This document shows, one piece after another, positions 33,037 through 44,523 of a DNA stretch of 64,000 bases. The DNA is taken from the NCBI RefSeq assembly GCF_011301715.1, contig NZ_CP049870.1, positions 992,001 to 1,056,000 on the forward strand. The letters are read 5' to 3'. Below the pieces are notes generated by a model that had not been told where the DNA came from, did not search any database, and was given only the letters and a program-made list of their open reading frames with translations. Origin of the DNA: Sphingomonas sp. HDW15A. Lineage in GTDB: Bacteria > Pseudomonadota > Alphaproteobacteria > Sphingomonadales > Sphingomonadaceae. Made by a program: the position numbers and the translations under genes. Every line of letters starts with the position of its first letter. Within the stretch, counting starts at the first letter, position 1.

Positions 33037-34018
33037 TTCCCCCGAAAGTGCCGCCACCTTCCTGTCGCAATGCGGTTGGGCTGGAGCCCGGATCGAGCCG
33101 CTTGCCGGAGATGCGAGCTTCCGCCGCTATTTCCGCGTCTATTCAAATGACCGTCAGGCGGTGCTGATGGACGCTCCGCCGCCGCACGAGGATCCGCGGC
33201 CGTTCATCGCCGTCGCTGAATGGCTTGGCTCAATCGGCCTGACCGCTCCCCAAATCCTTGCCCGGGACCTTGAGCGAGGACTGCTCCTGATCGCCGACCT
33301 TGGCGACGACCGGTTCAAGGAGCGGATCGACTTCGAGCCGGATCGCGAGCGTGAGCTTTACGAGGCCGCGACCGATCTTCTCGTCCACCTCCACGGCCAC
33401 CAGCCAATGGACGGCCTTCCAAAGCATGGCCTCGAACAATGGCTCGACGAGGTCATGCTGTTCGCCGACTGGTATGCACCGGCGGTCGGCTTGGAACTCG
33501 ATCCAGTAGCATGGCGCGTCGCATGGGAAGACGCGTTGCGCCCAGTCGCCGAGGACGGCCTGGGGCCGGTCACCGTGCTTCGCGATTTCCATGCTGAAAA
33601 TGTCATGCTGGTAAGCGGGCGCGAGGGCATTGCGAAGCTCGGCCTCCTCGACTTCCAGGATGCACTCGCCGGTCATCCGGCCTACGACCTCGCCTCGGTT
33701 CTGGAAGATGCCCGCCGCGACGTCGCCCCTGAACTGGAGCGCGCAATGCTCGACCGCTACAAGCTGGCGGCGGGGCAGGGCGACGCGTTCGAACGCGCAT
33801 ACTGGGCGCTCGCCGCGCAGCGCAATACGCGGATCCTCGGCGTATTCGTGCGCCTGTGGAAGCGCGACGGAAAACCGCATTATCGGGCATTTCAGCCGCG
33901 CATGTGGGGTCTGCTCGAGCGCGATCTCGCTCAGCTGGGCCTTGAGAGACTTAGGGCTTACTTCGATGTGGCAGTGCCCTCGCACGCTCGCGCCGAGGCC
34001 TGGAAGGAATGGGCATGA
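33033..34018 (+). CDS. amgK: Anomeric N-acetylmuramate/N-acetylglucosamine kinase AmgK, reading frame broken once
   Basis: Aminoglycoside-phosphotransferase fold. The conserved N-terminus (L-S-Q-C-G-W, L-A-G-D-A-S-F-R-R-Y-F-R-V) is readable, but its frame has no start codon. Adding one C to the CCCCC run at 33039-33043 links it to the ATG at 33033, which overlaps the tsaE stop (ATGA). The repaired protein has about 328 residues. Catalytic motifs are L-R-D-F-H-A-E-N-V-M-L and L-L-D-F-Q-D-A-L. AmgK phosphorylates the anomeric carbon of MurNAc or GlcNAc in cell-wall recycling. Without repair the usable start would be GTG at 33161. Confidence 0.83.
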
Positions 34019-34776
34019 ACAAGGTCGCGCGAAGCCTCAACCTTCGCCCCCGCATTGCCGCGAGCGTGCCTGACACCGCGATGGTCATGGCGGCCGGCCT
34101 CGGAAAAAGGATGCGGCCACTCACAAACGACAGGCCCAAGCCGATGGTCGCGCTCTCCGGGAAGCCGCTGATCGATCACGTGCTCGACCGCCTTCGCGAG
34201 GCCGGCGTGCGAAAGATTGTCGTCAACGTCCATTATCTTCCTGAAGTGCTCGAGAAGCACCTCGCCGACCAGGCTTCCGACTTCGACGTTACGATCTCCG
34301 ATGAGCGCGACGTCCTTCTGGAGACCGGCGGCGGCCTGGTCCAGGCGGCGCCGATGATCGGCTGCGACCCGTTCCTGGTCGTCAACAGCGACAACTACTG
34401 GGTCGACGGCCCGGCCGATTCACTCAAGCTCCTCGCCAGCGGCTGGGACGACAAGCGCATGGACGCGCTGCTCCTGCTTGTTCCGCAGGCCCGCGCCGGA
34501 AATCACAGCGGGCAGGGCGACTTCCACATGGATCGTTTCGGCCGTCTTCGCCGCCGCGGCCGCTCCAAGGTAGCGCCCTACGTCTACACCGGAATCCAGA
34601 TCGTTTCGAAGCGCCTGCTCGAAGGCGCTCCGGATGGGCCGTTTTCGACGAACATCCTGTGGGATCGCGCAATTGCACAGGCCCGCTGCTTCGGGGCAGT
34701 CCACCAGGGCCTATGGTTCGACGTCGGGTCTCCGGCCGCGATCGAAGCGACCGAACGGGCGATAGCCGATGGCTGA
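34015..34776 (+). CDS. murU: N-acetylmuramate alpha-1-phosphate uridylyltransferase MurU
   Basis: 253 residues; ATG at 34015 overlaps the amgK stop. Nucleotidyltransferase motif M-A-A-G-L-G-K-R-M-R-P-L-T near residue 26, P-K-P-M-V and the metal-binding V-N-S-D-N-Y-W near 122. MurU converts MurNAc-1-phosphate to UDP-MurNAc, bypassing de novo UDP-MurNAc synthesis and giving fosfomycin tolerance in species that have it. Pairing with amgK supports this over a generic sugar nucleotidyltransferase. Confidence 0.88.
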   Translation: MNKVARSLNLRPRIAASVPDTAMVMAAGLGKRMRPLTNDRPKPMVALSGKPLIDHVLDRLREAGVRKIVVNVHYLPEVLEKHLADQASDFDVTISDERDVLLETGGGLVQAAPMIGCDPFLVVNSDNYWVDGPADSLKLLASGWDDKRMDALLLLVPQARAGNHSGQGDFHMDRFGRLRRRGRSKVAPYVYTGIQIVSKRLLEGAPDGPFSTNILWDRAIAQARCFGAVHQGLWFDVGSPAAIEATERAIADG

Positions 34777-37659
34777 TGGGGCGCGTCCCCGCCAGCCAAA
34801 TGTCTACGCGGTTCCGCTCCACCGCAGCTTCGCAGACTCGCTCGCGGCGGGACTGATACGAAAGTTCGGCCGCGATCCGATGGCGCTCGCCGGCGGCCGT
34901 ATCCTGCTTCCTAACGGCCGCGCGGTCCGGACTTTGACCGAGGCATTTGTCCGCGCCAGTGGCACCGGACTGGTGCTTCCGCGGCTCATCGCGATCGGCG
35001 ATCCGGAGCTCGACGACCGCATCGGGGGCGCTCTCGACCCAGCGAGCTCGGTCATTCCGCCGGCGATCGATCCCCTCGAACGCCAGCTGGCGATTGCCGC
35101 GCTGATCCGCCAGCCCGGCGAGACTGTGACCGAGTCGATGAGGCTCGCGGCCGACCTCGCTCGCGCACTCGACCAGCTCATCGTCGAGGAAGTTTCGCCG
35201 TCGGAGCTTGCAGGGCTCGCGGCGAACCTGCAGGACCTTGCGATCCACTGGCAGAAGTCGCTCGACCGGCTCCAGGCCATCGTTGCCGCATGGCCACTGG
35301 AGCTCGAGCGGCGCGGCCTCATCGACCTTGCGGAGCGGCGTAACCGACTGCTTCGCGAGACGGCGCGGCGCTGGAGCGAGCAGGAACCGTCGGGCTTCAC
35401 CGTCGCCGCAGGAGTCACCAGCGCCGTGCCGGCCGTCGCCGGCTTACTATCGACGATCGCTTTCCTTGAGCGCGGGATGGTCGTCCTGCCGGGCCTTGCG
35501 TCACCTTCCGCGGTACCGGTGGAGGAATGGGAAGCGCTCGGGCCCGGCGATGACGGCAGGGGCGAGGAAACTCACCCCCAGTTCCATTTGAAGTTGCTTC
35601 TCGACCGGATGGGCGTGGCCCGCGAGGAAGTGTTGCATTGGCACAGCGGGGGCCGTGCGGCGTCGCCGGCCGTTCGGACACGAGTCGTTTCCAACGCGAT
35701 GGTCAGCGCACCGTTCAGCGGCAAATGGAGCCGCCTGCCGCCTGCCGAACGCCGATTGACGGGCGTAAGGGCCGCGGAATTCGCCGATCCGGCCGGCGAA
35801 GCACTGGGGATCGCCATCGCCATCAGGGAAGCGCTCGAAACGCCCGAGCGGACCGTCGCCCTGGTCAGTCCCGACCGCACGCTTGCCGCGCGCGTGGCGG
35901 GGCACCTCGGCCGTTGGGCCATTGCGGCCGACGATAGCGCCGGCAAGCCCTTGTCGCAGACACCTGCCGGGGCGTTTGTTCTCGCCGCGCTTGGCGTCGC
36001 GGCGGAGCAGTTCGCTCCGGTACCGCTACTCACCTTGCTCAAGCACCCGTTGTCCGGTGGGCAGGGCGAATCCCGTCTTCGCTGGTTAGCCGACGTCCGC
36101 GCCTGTGACCTTGCTTTGCGCGGTCCGCGACCGGGAAGCGGCCTCGACGGTCTCGATCGTCATTTTGCCGATGGCGACGCCGCCAAAGCTTGGGCCCGGA
36201 TTCGCGGACCACTCCAGCTGTTGCAGGATCATTCTGGAAAGGGCCGCGATCCTGCCGCGCTCTGCGCCGCCATCCGCGCGGTTGCGACGACTCTCACCGG
36301 CGAGCGTTTGTGGGCGGGCGCGGACGGTCGCGCGCTCGGCGATCTAGTCAGTCGGATCGGATCATCCCCCGATTCAGCATTGCTCCAGCTCGACCCGACC
36401 GAATGGGTTTCTGCCTTCCGGCACCTGATGGACGGCGTCGCGGTCCGCCCGCCCTATGGCGGACATCCACGAGTCGCGATTCTCGGACTTCTCGAAGCGC
36501 GTCTTCAGCAGGCTGACCTCATGATCCTTGGCGGGCTAAACGAAGGCGTCTGGCCGGCGCTTCCGGCGCCTGATCCTTGGCTCGCTCCGAAGATACGCGC
36601 CTTGCTTGGCCTCCCGGGAATCGAGTTCAGGATCGGTCTTTCCGCGCATGACTTTGCTGGCGCCCTTGGGGCAAGGAACGTGCTCATCACCCGCGCGCGG
36701 CGGGATAGCCGCTCGCCGACCATTGCCTCGCGCTTCTGGCTCCGGCTCGAAGCGATGACCGGGGGCTGCCCCGCGATCGCAAGCTTGAGCAATATGTCGC
36801 GGCGATCGACGATCCGGGTTCATTGGAGCCCGTGGCTCGCCCCGCGCCATGCCCGCCGGCGGAAAAGCGCCCCCGCGACATCTGGGTGACCCAGGCCGAC
36901 CGCCTCAAGGCCGATCCCTTCGCGTTCTATGCTCGCGCCATGCTTCGGCTGAAGCCGCTGGAACCGGTCGATGCCGATCGCAGCGCCCAGTGGAAGGGAA
37001 CAGCGGTGCACGACGTTCTCGAACGTTGGTTCAATGAGGACGATTGCGAACCGGACCGCCTCATCGATCGCGCGCGCGCGCTCATCGCCGGAGAGGCGAT
37101 TCACCCGATGCTACGCGCCTTGTGGCAACCGCGACTGCTCGAAGCGATCGACTGGATTGCGGCGCAGGAACGGGAAAATCGCGCCGCCGGACGCCGCCCG
37201 GTTGCTGCCGAGGCGGAAGGCAAAGCGATCATTGACGGCGTTACTTTGCACGGCATTGCCGACCGCCTCGATCGCCTTCCCGACGGGCGACTCGCAATCG
37301 TCGATTACAAGACCGGCCAGCCGCCGACCGGCAAGGCGGTGGAAACGGGTTTCGCTCTCCAGCTCGGCCTGCTCGGCCTGATCGCCAGGGAGGGCGGATT
37401 TGCGGTTCAGGGCCTTCCCGGGGCGCACGAATATTGGTCGCTCGCCCGGGGGAAGGACGGCTACGGCAAGAAGGTCGAAAGCGACAAGGGGGTAGGCGCG
37501 GACGCTTTTGTCGAGCGCGCCACAAGCCAGTTCCTCGTCCTCGTCAGCAACTATCTTACCGGCACCGAGCCGTTCACTGCCAAGCTGCATCCCGCGTTCG
37601 CGCCATACGGCGACTACGATCAGCTGATGCGTCTCGACGAATGGTACGGCCGGACGTGA
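34769..37659 (+). CDS. addB: Double-strand break repair protein AddB, reading frame broken once
   Basis: About 963 residues when repaired. The N-terminal part (to 36760) is an AddB-type inactive helicase domain with G-G-L-N-E-G-V-W-P near residue 590. At the GGGGG run 36761-36765 the frame breaks. One added G joins it to the downstream frame (L-P-R-D-R-K-L-E-Q-Y) that leads into a C-terminal PD-(D/E)XK nuclease with I-A-D-R-L-D-R and I-V-D-Y-K-T-G-Q. AddB with AddA resects DNA ends for RecA. Overlaps murU by 8 bases. Confidence 0.85.
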
Positions 37660-37661
37660 CC

Positions 37662-37799
37662 CTATTTGCGGCCCTTGGGCTTCTTTACCTTCGACGCGTA
37701 GAGCAACGCGGCAACGATCGCCGCCGATCCGATGCCGACCGCGACTCCTGCTTTGACAAGCTTGTTGCGCCGTTCGTCGTCGTTTCCGCTCTCGCTCAT
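37662..37799 (-). CDS. Small single-pass membrane protein between addB and addA
   Basis: 45 residues from the ATG at 37799 (GGAG 6 bases upstream; an in-frame ATG at 37844 is an alternative). An acidic N-terminus (S-E-S-G-N-D-D-E-R-R-N-K) is followed by a membrane helix (about 16-36) and a Lys-rich end (K-V-K-K-P-K-G-R-K). I do not recognise a family. It is antisense to the operon, and its stop lies two bases after the addB stop. Confidence 0.55.
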   Translation of the reverse strand: MSESGNDDERRNKLVKAGVAVGIGSAAIVAALLYASKVKKPKGRK

Positions 37800-37887
37800 T
37801 CCATGCTCCGCTTGGTCGGGTTGCAACTGCTGATATTCCGGCATTCGCAGCTTGGGAAGCCGCAAGGCTGTTGGTAGAGGCAGGCCG

Positions 37888-40800
37888 GTGTCGCGTCGCC
37901 ACGATCCGTTAAAGCCGCTCCAGCATGAGCAGGGCCTGGCCGCGGATCCGCAAGTCCACGCCGCCGTCTCCGCTTCGGCAGGCACCGGCAAGACCCAGGT
38001 GCTGACCGCGCGGGTGCTCCGTCTGCTGCTTGGCGGAGTCCGCCCGGAATCGATCCTTTGCCTGACGTTCACCAAGGCGGGTGCGGCCGAAATGGCCAAT
38101 CGGATCGGCAAGCGTCTCGCGCGCTGGGTTCGGATGAAAGATCCCGACCTGCGCAAGGACCTGTCCGCGCTCGACGAGCCAACCGACGACGAGACGCTCG
38201 AAAATGCTCGCCGCCTGTTCGCACGAGTTCTCGAAGCGCCCGGCGGACTCCGGATTCAGACCATTCACAGCTTTGCTCAAACATTGCTCGCCGCTTTCCC
38301 GGCCGAGGCCGGAATTATGCCCGGCTTCCAGCCGATCGAGGGCCGGGCGGAGCAAGAGCTTGCCCGGCGGACCCTTGCGAACCTTGCCGCCAACGCCGAG
38401 GCGCGGGGCGACACGCGGCTGATTTCGGACATCCAGCTTCTCTCGATGCGTCTTGGTGAACAGGGCGCGGAAAAATACCTTCTCGATTGCGCGCATGCTG
38501 GCGAGGGGTTAGCGGCCCTCGGCCCACCGGAGGCGATCGAACCCGCGCTTCGCGCGCTCGTCGGGTTGCCGGAAGGCGACATCGATGAAGCGCTCGCTTC
38601 AAGTTGCGACGACAGCCGGTTCGATTGCGCGCTGCTTCGCGCCATAGCCGACGCCAACCTTTCCTGGGGCGGCGTCAAAGGCCAGGGCTATGCGGCCGCG
38701 ATCGACGAATGGCTAGCGCTGGACTTCGCGGGCCGCGCAGCCGCGCTTGATCGCCTTGCCGCCGTCTTCCTCACAGGAAAGGGAGAACCGCGCAAGGTAT
38801 CACCCGGCCAGGTCAAGGCGATGGCGGATTACGACTCCGCGTCCGCTGCGATGGTCGAGGCGATCGGCGAGCTTCTCGCCATGCGCTCCGCCGCGCAGCT
38901 CGTCGCCGCGCAGGCCGCGGGGTTGCGCGCAGGCCAGGCCTATGCGGCGGATTACGACCGCGCCAAGCGCGCCGCCGGGGTCGCCGATTTCGACGACCTC
39001 ATTCGCTGGACTCGCCGGCTCCTCGACACACCGGGAATGGGCGAATGGGTACGCTTCAAACTTGACCGGCGTACCGATCATATCCTGGTCGACGAAGCCC
39101 AGGACACCAATGAAGATCAGTGGAGGATCGTCGATGCTCTGCGCGACGAATTCTTCAGCGGATCGAGCGAGGCCGAAAGCCGCTGGCGGACCTTGTTCAT
39201 GGTCGGCGATTTCAAGCAGGCCATCTTTCGGTTCCAGGGAACAGATCCGTCCGAATATGAAAAGATGCGCAAGCGCGTTCAGGGCGATGCCGACTCCCTG
39301 GTCGAAGCGGCGCGTGAAGACCCCGACATCGTCCCGCGCGAGTTTCGCGATCTTTCGATCAGCGCCAGCTTCCGCTCCTCGCCGATAATCCTCGATCTCG
39401 TGGATGCGGCGATCGACGTCATCGGTCACGAGGCAATGGGGCTTCCGGCCCCGCCGCCTGCCCATCACGCTTTTCACGTCGATCGCCCCGGGCATATCGA
39501 ATGGTGGCCGGCGATGGAGCCGGACTCGGGTAATGGCGAGGAAGGCGAAGAAGGTTGGCTCGACGAGGCGGACCGCGCCCATGCCACGCGCATCGCCCGG
39601 CAAGTCCGGCGGTGGCTCGATGAAAAACCTGTCATGGCCAGCACCGGCCGGCCGCTCAGTCCCGGCGACATCCTGATCCTTGTCCGTAGCCGCGGTGAAC
39701 TGGCGTCGCTGATCGTCGCTCGCCTGTTCGCGGAGAAGGTGCCGGTTGCGGGTATCGACCGTCTTCACCTTCACCGCCCGCTGGCCGTAAAGGATTTGCT
39801 ATCCGCGATCACGTTCGCGGTTCAGCCGCTCGACGACCTCAACCTCGCCGGGCTTCTCGTCTCGCCGCTGATCGGATGGGATCAGGATCAGCTTTATCGC
39901 GCAGCGCACAGTCGGCGTGGTCCGTTGTGGAATGCGCTGGTCGATTGCGAGGCAAGCAACCCGGATTGTGCTTTGGCGCTTGAGCGGCTTCGGCCGATTT
40001 TGGCGATGGCCGATTACGCTGTTCCGTCGCGCTTTCTCGAGCATATTCTGTCTGGTCCGATGCGGGGGCGGCGCGAACTCATCCGGCGTTTGGGACCGGA
40101 GGCGCGCGACCCCATCGAGGAACTGGTCAGCGCCGCGCTGGAGTTCGAACGCTCGGAGACTCCGTCGCTCGACCGCTTCCTGTCCTGGTTCGCGAGCGGC
40201 GATGTCGAAATCAAGCGCGACCCGTCCGCACCTGCGGACGCCGTCCGGGTGATGACCGTCCACGGCGCCAAGGGTCTCGAAGCGCCGCTCGTCATCCTCG
40301 CCGACGCGACTTCGGATCCTGACAAATTGGGTGCACCCAATCCCCCACTCGAATTTCCGGTCGAAGGTCACGTCGTCCCGCTCGTCCGGCCACGCAGGGC
40401 CGAGCGTTGCAGCCCGTTCGCGGAACTAATCGAGCACGACGAAACCCTCGATCGCGCCGAGCACTGGCGACTGCTTTATGTGGCGCTGACCCGTTCGCGC
40501 GAGCGGCTCGTCGTCAGCGGAATCCGCAAACGTGGCGAGGCTGCGCGCACCTGGCATCATGTCATCGAGCAGGCGCTCGAACGGATCGGCGCCGCGCGAG
40601 AAGAAGACGGCCGCCTCATCCACCACTCGGAAGGCAAAAGCGCTCCATTTCGCTCGCACCGAAAAGTCGAAGTGGCATCCAGCCTGCCCGAATGGCTCCA
40701 TCGCCCACCACCACCCGAGCCAAGGCCGGCCCGCCCGCTTGCGCCATCGACTTTGGCCGAAGATGACCTGCCGTATCCTCCGCCAGCGCCCTTCGAGCTC

Positions 40801-41274
40801 GATGCCGCACGCCGCGGGACATTGCTTCACCGGCTGTTCGAGCGCTTACCGGAGGTCGCTCCTGACGACCGGCGCCAAGCCGCCCTCGGCTGGCTCGAGC
40901 GAAGCGCCGGCCTCTCCGACGCGGCTGTCCGCGATATGCTCGCCGATCTCGCCTGTTCGATCATCGGCGATCCGGACCACGAGGAGCTTTTCGGACCGGG
41001 CTCCCTCGCCGAAGCACCGATTGCGGCGACCTTGCCGGATGGGCGCGTCATCGCCGGCGCTGTCGACAGGCTTCTCGTCGAGGCGGGCCGAGTCCGGTTC
41101 GTCGACTTCAAGACCGGAAGCCAAGTCCCTGGCGATGCCGCTTCCGTTCCGCGTTCGCACCGGCTGCAGATGGAAGCTTATCGCGATGCTCTTAAGGTCA
41201 TTTTCCCCGGCTGCGTGGTCGAGGCCGCCTTGCTCTACACCTCGGGTCCGAAAATCCTCGATCTTCCCGGTTGA
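37888..41274 (+). CDS. addA: Double-strand break repair helicase-nuclease AddA
   Basis: 1128 residues from GTG at 37888 (GAGG 7 bases upstream). UvrD/Rep helicase motifs: S-A-S-A-G-T-G-K-T near residue 32, D-E-A-Q-D-T near 405, [10 protein letters not shown] near 442, [11 protein letters not shown] near 788 and V-A-L-T-R-S-R-E-R near 865. A C-terminal PD-(D/E)XK nuclease has G-A-V-D-R-L and V-D-F-K-T-G near 1070. AddA is the motor and one nuclease of the AddAB end-resection complex. Confidence 0.94.
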   Translation: MSRRHDPLKPLQHEQGLAADPQVHAAVSASAGTGKTQVLTARVLRLLLGGVRPESILCLTFTKAGAAEMANRIGKRLARWVRMKDPDLRKDLSALDEPTDDETLENARRLFARVLEAPGGLRIQTIHSFAQTLLAAFPAEAGIMPGFQPIEGRAEQELARRTLANLAANAEARGDTRLISDIQLLSMRLGEQGAEKYLLDCAHAGEGLAALGPPEAIEPALRALVGLPEGDIDEALASSCDDSRFDCALLRAIADANLSWGGVKGQGYAAAIDEWLALDFAGRAAALDRLAAVFLTGKGEPRKVSPGQVKAMADYDSASAAMVEAIGELLAMRSAAQLVAAQAAGLRAGQAYAADYDRAKRAAGVADFDDLIRWTRRLLDTPGMGEWVRFKLDRRTDHILVDEAQDTNEDQWRIVDALRDEFFSGSSEAESRWRTLFMVGDFKQAIFRFQGTDPSEYEKMRKRVQGDADSLVEAAREDPDIVPREFRDLSISASFRSSPIILDLVDAAIDVIGHEAMGLPAPPPAHHAFHVDRPGHIEWWPAMEPDSGNGEEGEEGWLDEADRAHATRIARQVRRWLDEKPVMASTGRPLSPGDILILVRSRGELASLIVARLFAEKVPVAGIDRLHLHRPLAVKDLLSAITFAVQPLDDLNLAGLLVSPLIGWDQDQLYRAAHSRRGPLWNALVDCEASNPDCALALERLRPILAMADYAVPSRFLEHILSGPMRGRRELIRRLGPEARDPIEELVSAALEFERSETPSLDRFLSWFASGDVEIKRDPSAPADAVRVMTVHGAKGLEAPLVILADATSDPDKLGAPNPPLEFPVEGHVVPLVRPRRAERCSPFAELIEHDETLDRAEHWRLLYVALTRSRERLVVSGIRKRGEAARTWHHVIEQALERIGAAREEDGRLIHHSEGKSAPFRSHRKVEVASSLPEWLHRPPPPEPRPARPLAPSTLAEDDLPYPPPAPFELDAARRGTLLHRLFERLPEVAPDDRRQAALGWLERSAGLSDAAVRDMLADLACSIIGDPDHEELFGPGSLAEAPIAATLPDGRVIAGAVDRLLVEAGRVRFVDFKTGSQVPGDAASVPRSHRLQMEAYRDALKVIFPGCVVEAALLYTSGPKILDLPG

Positions 41275-41324
41275 GACGGCGCTCCCGAGCGCCCATATGG
41301 CGCCGTAGAGAAGGAGAATTGCAA

Positions 41325-41656
41325 ATGGGCACTCGCGCCGTCACCGACCAGAATTTCCAGTCCGAGGTACTCGGCGCCGACAAGCCGGTGCTGGTCGATT
41401 TCTGGGCCGAATGGTGCGGTCCGTGCCGGATGATCGCCCCGGCACTGGAAGAGATTGCGGGCGAGATCGGCGACCGGGTCGATATCGTGAAGCTCAACAT
41501 CGACGAAAACCCTCAGACTCCGACCAGCTACGGCGTTCGCGGGATTCCGACCATGGTGCTGTTCAAGGACGGCCGCCCGGTCGCCCAGAAGGTCGGCGCC
41601 GCCCCAAGGGAGCGCTCCAGCAGTGGCTCGAAGGGGAGCTGACGGCAAACGCCTGA
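41325..41656 (+). CDS. trxA: Thioredoxin, reading frame broken near the C-terminus
   Basis: About 110 residues when repaired; AAGGAGA precedes the ATG. The redox site is [10 protein letters not shown] near residue 30, and the cis-Pro region is R-G-I-P-T-M-V-L-F. The last helix is shifted: from the CCCC run at 41602-41605 the starting frame reads into a short wrong end. With one base added, the protein continues [12 protein letters not shown], the expected thioredoxin C-terminus, to a stop at 41654-41656. It is a cytoplasmic disulfide reductase. Follows addA after 50 bases. Confidence 0.9.
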
Positions 41657-41673
41657 GGCCAGCCGTCGCGACA

Positions 41674-41763
41674 GTGGCTGATTCCAGCCTGAAAACATTG
41701 ACCTTGGCCGGGGTGCTGCTATGCGGCGCCCCAATCGCGCACGCGCGCGAAACGGCGCACTAA
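41674..41763 (+). CDS. Possible 29-residue signal-peptide-like leader upstream of secA
   Basis: GTG-initiated frame beginning M-A-D-S-S-L-K-T, then a hydrophobic core (L-T-L-A-G-V-L-L-C-G-A-P-I), then A-H-A as a possible cleavage site and five more residues before TAA. It ends 38 bases before secA. No good ribosome-binding site is visible; the nearest GAGG is about 15 bases away. It could be a regulatory leader, the remains of a decayed exported gene, or chance. Confidence 0.25.
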   Translation: MADSSLKTLTLAGVLLCGAPIAHARETAH

Positions 41764-41801
41764 TCCACTCATCGCGCGCCATTGAAGATTGAGGAAAATT
41801 G

Positions 41802-44510
41802 ATGATCGCCGGATTGGCCAAGAGCATCTTCGGATCGGCTAACGACCGCTATGTCGCCAAGCTTCGCCGCATTGTCGAGCAGATCAACGGTTTCGAGCCG
41901 TCGATCAGCGCGATGACCGACGACGAGCTGAAGCACCAGACGATCCTGTTCCGCGAACGGCTCGACCAAGGCGCCAAGCTCGACGAGCTTCTGCCGGAAG
42001 CCTTTGCCACCGTTCGCGAAGCAGCGAAGCGCACGCTCGGCCAGCGCCACTACGACGTGCAGATGATCGGCGGCATCGCCCTTCACCGCGGCGAGATCGC
42101 GGAGATGCGTACCGGCGAGGGCAAGACGCTCGTCGCGACGCTTGCGACCTATCTCAACGCGCTCCCCGGCAAGGGCGTCCACGTCGTCACCGTCAACGAC
42201 TATCTCGCCAAGCGCGACGCCGAATGGATGGGGCAGGTCTACAAGTTCCTCGGCCTTACCGTGGGCGTGATCGTTCCGAACCTCATCGATCACCTTCGCC
42301 GTGACGCGTACAACGCCGACATCACCTACGCGACGAACAACGAGCTCGGCTTCGATTATCTGCGCGACAACATGAAATATTCGCGCGAGCAGATGGTCCA
42401 GCGGCCGTTCAACTTCGCCATTGTCGACGAGGTTGACTCGATTTTGATCGACGAGGCGCGGACCCCGCTGATCATTTCCGGCCCGACCGATGACAAAAGC
42501 GACCTCTACATCGGCGTCGATGCCATCGTTAAGCAGTTCGTCGAGTCCGATTACGAGAAGGACGAGAAGCAGCGCAGCATCGTCCTCACCGAGGAAGGTA
42601 CTGAGAAGGCGGAAAGGATGCTTGAGGATGCGGGCCTGATTGAAGGCCGCAACCTCTACGACATCGCCAACACGCAGGTCGTTCACCACCTGAACCAGGC
42701 CTTGAAGGCCAACATGATGTTCAAGCGGGACATCGATTACATCGTCAAGGACGGCAAGATCGTTATCATTGACGAGTTTACCGGACGAATGATGGACGGC
42801 CGCCGCTGGTCCGATGGCCTTCACCAGGCGGTAGAGGCCAAGGAGAACGTCCGGATCGAGCCCGAGAACCAGACGCTCGCGTCGATCACATTTCAGAATT
42901 ATTTCCGCATGTATCCGAAGCTCTCGGGGATGACCGGCACGGCGCTTACTGAGGCCCCCGAGTTCTTCGACATCTACCGGATGAACGTCGTCTCAATCCC
43001 GACCAACGTCGATGTCCGGCGCATCGACGAAGACGATGAGTTCTACAAGAACATTACCGACAAGTTTGCCGCCATCGCCAAGGAAATCCGCGCCCGCCAG
43101 GAATCCGGCCAGCCGGTCCTCGTCGGAACGGTCAGCATCGAGAAGTCGGAAATGCTGAGCGAGTTCCTCGAAAAGGAGCAGATCCGCCACTCCGTGCTCA
43201 ACGCCCGCTTCCACGAGAGCGAGGCGCATATCGTCGCCCAGGCGGGCCGGCTTGGCGCGGTTACGATCGCGACCAACATGGCCGGCCGCGGCACCGACAT
43301 TCAGCTCGGCGGCAATCTCGACTTCCGGATGCTCGACGAATTTCCGGACCTCGTCGCCGGAACCCCGGAATATGAGGCCAAGGCAGAAGAAATCCGCGCC
43401 GAAATCATCGATGAAAAACGGCGCGTGCTGGAAGCCGGCGGCCTGTTCGTGCTCGGCACCGAACGCCATGAGAGCCGCCGCATCGACAATCAGCTCCGCG
43501 GACGTTCCGGGCGCCAGGGTGACCCCGGCTTGTCACGCTTCTACCTCAGCCTCGACGACGATCTCTTGCGGATTTTCGGCCCGCAGACCGCCTTCGCTCG
43601 GCTGATGAACAAGAATCTCGAAGACGGCGAAGCGATCGTCAGCCCCTGGATTTCAAAGGCGATCGAGACCGCGCAGAAGAAGGTCGAAGCGCGGAACTAC
43701 GACATTCGCAAACAGGTCGTCGAGTTCGACGACGTGATGAACGACCAGCGCAAGGTGATCTACGAGCAGCGCGCCGAGATCATGGACAGCGATCATGTCT
43801 CCGACGTCATTGAGGACATGCGCCAGGAGACCATCGTCGGCCTCGTCGACGTCTATTGCCCGCCCGCCACCTATCCCGAGCAGTGGGACGTGGCAGGTCT
43901 CAAGGAAGGCGTGGCCGACGTCCTGTTTCTGCAACCGCCAATCGACGAATGGATGCAGGAAGAGGAAGTCGAGCAATCGATCATCGTAGAGCGCCTGCAG
44001 GCTCTGTGCGACGAGGCGATGGCTGCGAAGATCGAAGGAGCCGACAAGGATCGCTGGGTCGAGGTCGAAAAGCAGATTCTTCTGCAGAGCCTCGACCATC
44101 ACTGGAAAGAACATCTTGCGACGCTGGATGCGCTCCGCCAGGTCATTCACCTGCGCAGCTATGCGCAGAAGAAGCCTATCGACGAGTATAAGCAGGAGGC
44201 CTTCCTGCTGTTCGAACGGCTGCTGATTGCCATTCGCGAGGACGTAACGAAGACGCTGATGCGCGCCGAAGTGCAGATCCAGCCAACACCGATGCCGGAC
44301 CTGCCGGACTTCATCACCAGCCATTTCGATCCGCTGTCGGGTGACGACAATAGCGATGATCAGGACGGCGGTCCGAGTCTGTTCGCTCCCCCACGGCAGA
44401 CCCCGTTGCCGCCGCTGCCAGAAGGCGCGCAGGTGCCGGAAAGCCGCAACGCGCCGTGCCCGTGCGGTTCGGGACGCAAATTCAAGCATTGCCACGGCGC
44501 CATCGCCTGA
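41802..44510 (+). CDS. secA: Preprotein translocase ATPase SecA
   Basis: 902 residues from the ATG at 41802 (GAGG 7 bases upstream). Walker A M-R-T-G-E-G-K-T near 103, DEAD-type [10 protein letters not shown] near 208, R-G-S-R-type region N-M-A-G-R-G-T-D-I and [11 protein letters not shown]. The C-terminal zinc motif [14 protein letters not shown], which contacts SecB and lipids, is complete. SecA drives export of unfolded proteins through SecYEG. Confidence 0.97.
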   Translation: MIAGLAKSIFGSANDRYVAKLRRIVEQINGFEPSISAMTDDELKHQTILFRERLDQGAKLDELLPEAFATVREAAKRTLGQRHYDVQMIGGIALHRGEIAEMRTGEGKTLVATLATYLNALPGKGVHVVTVNDYLAKRDAEWMGQVYKFLGLTVGVIVPNLIDHLRRDAYNADITYATNNELGFDYLRDNMKYSREQMVQRPFNFAIVDEVDSILIDEARTPLIISGPTDDKSDLYIGVDAIVKQFVESDYEKDEKQRSIVLTEEGTEKAERMLEDAGLIEGRNLYDIANTQVVHHLNQALKANMMFKRDIDYIVKDGKIVIIDEFTGRMMDGRRWSDGLHQAVEAKENVRIEPENQTLASITFQNYFRMYPKLSGMTGTALTEAPEFFDIYRMNVVSIPTNVDVRRIDEDDEFYKNITDKFAAIAKEIRARQESGQPVLVGTVSIEKSEMLSEFLEKEQIRHSVLNARFHESEAHIVAQAGRLGAVTIATNMAGRGTDIQLGGNLDFRMLDEFPDLVAGTPEYEAKAEEIRAEIIDEKRRVLEAGGLFVLGTERHESRRIDNQLRGRSGRQGDPGLSRFYLSLDDDLLRIFGPQTAFARLMNKNLEDGEAIVSPWISKAIETAQKKVEARNYDIRKQVVEFDDVMNDQRKVIYEQRAEIMDSDHVSDVIEDMRQETIVGLVDVYCPPATYPEQWDVAGLKEGVADVLFLQPPIDEWMQEEEVEQSIIVERLQALCDEAMAAKIEGADKDRWVEVEKQILLQSLDHHWKEHLATLDALRQVIHLRSYAQKKPIDEYKQEAFLLFERLLIAIREDVTKTLMRAEVQIQPTPMPDLPDFITSHFDPLSGDDNSDDQDGGPSLFAPPRQTPLPPLPEGAQVPESRNAPCPCGSGRKFKHCHGAIA

Positions 44511-44523
44511 GGACGTGAAGAGC

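Noticed and set aside
41279..41300. Terminator between addA and trxA
   Set aside because: A 6-bp GGCGCT/AGCGCC hairpin is present but has no T-tract, and the ribosome-binding site of trxA follows at once.
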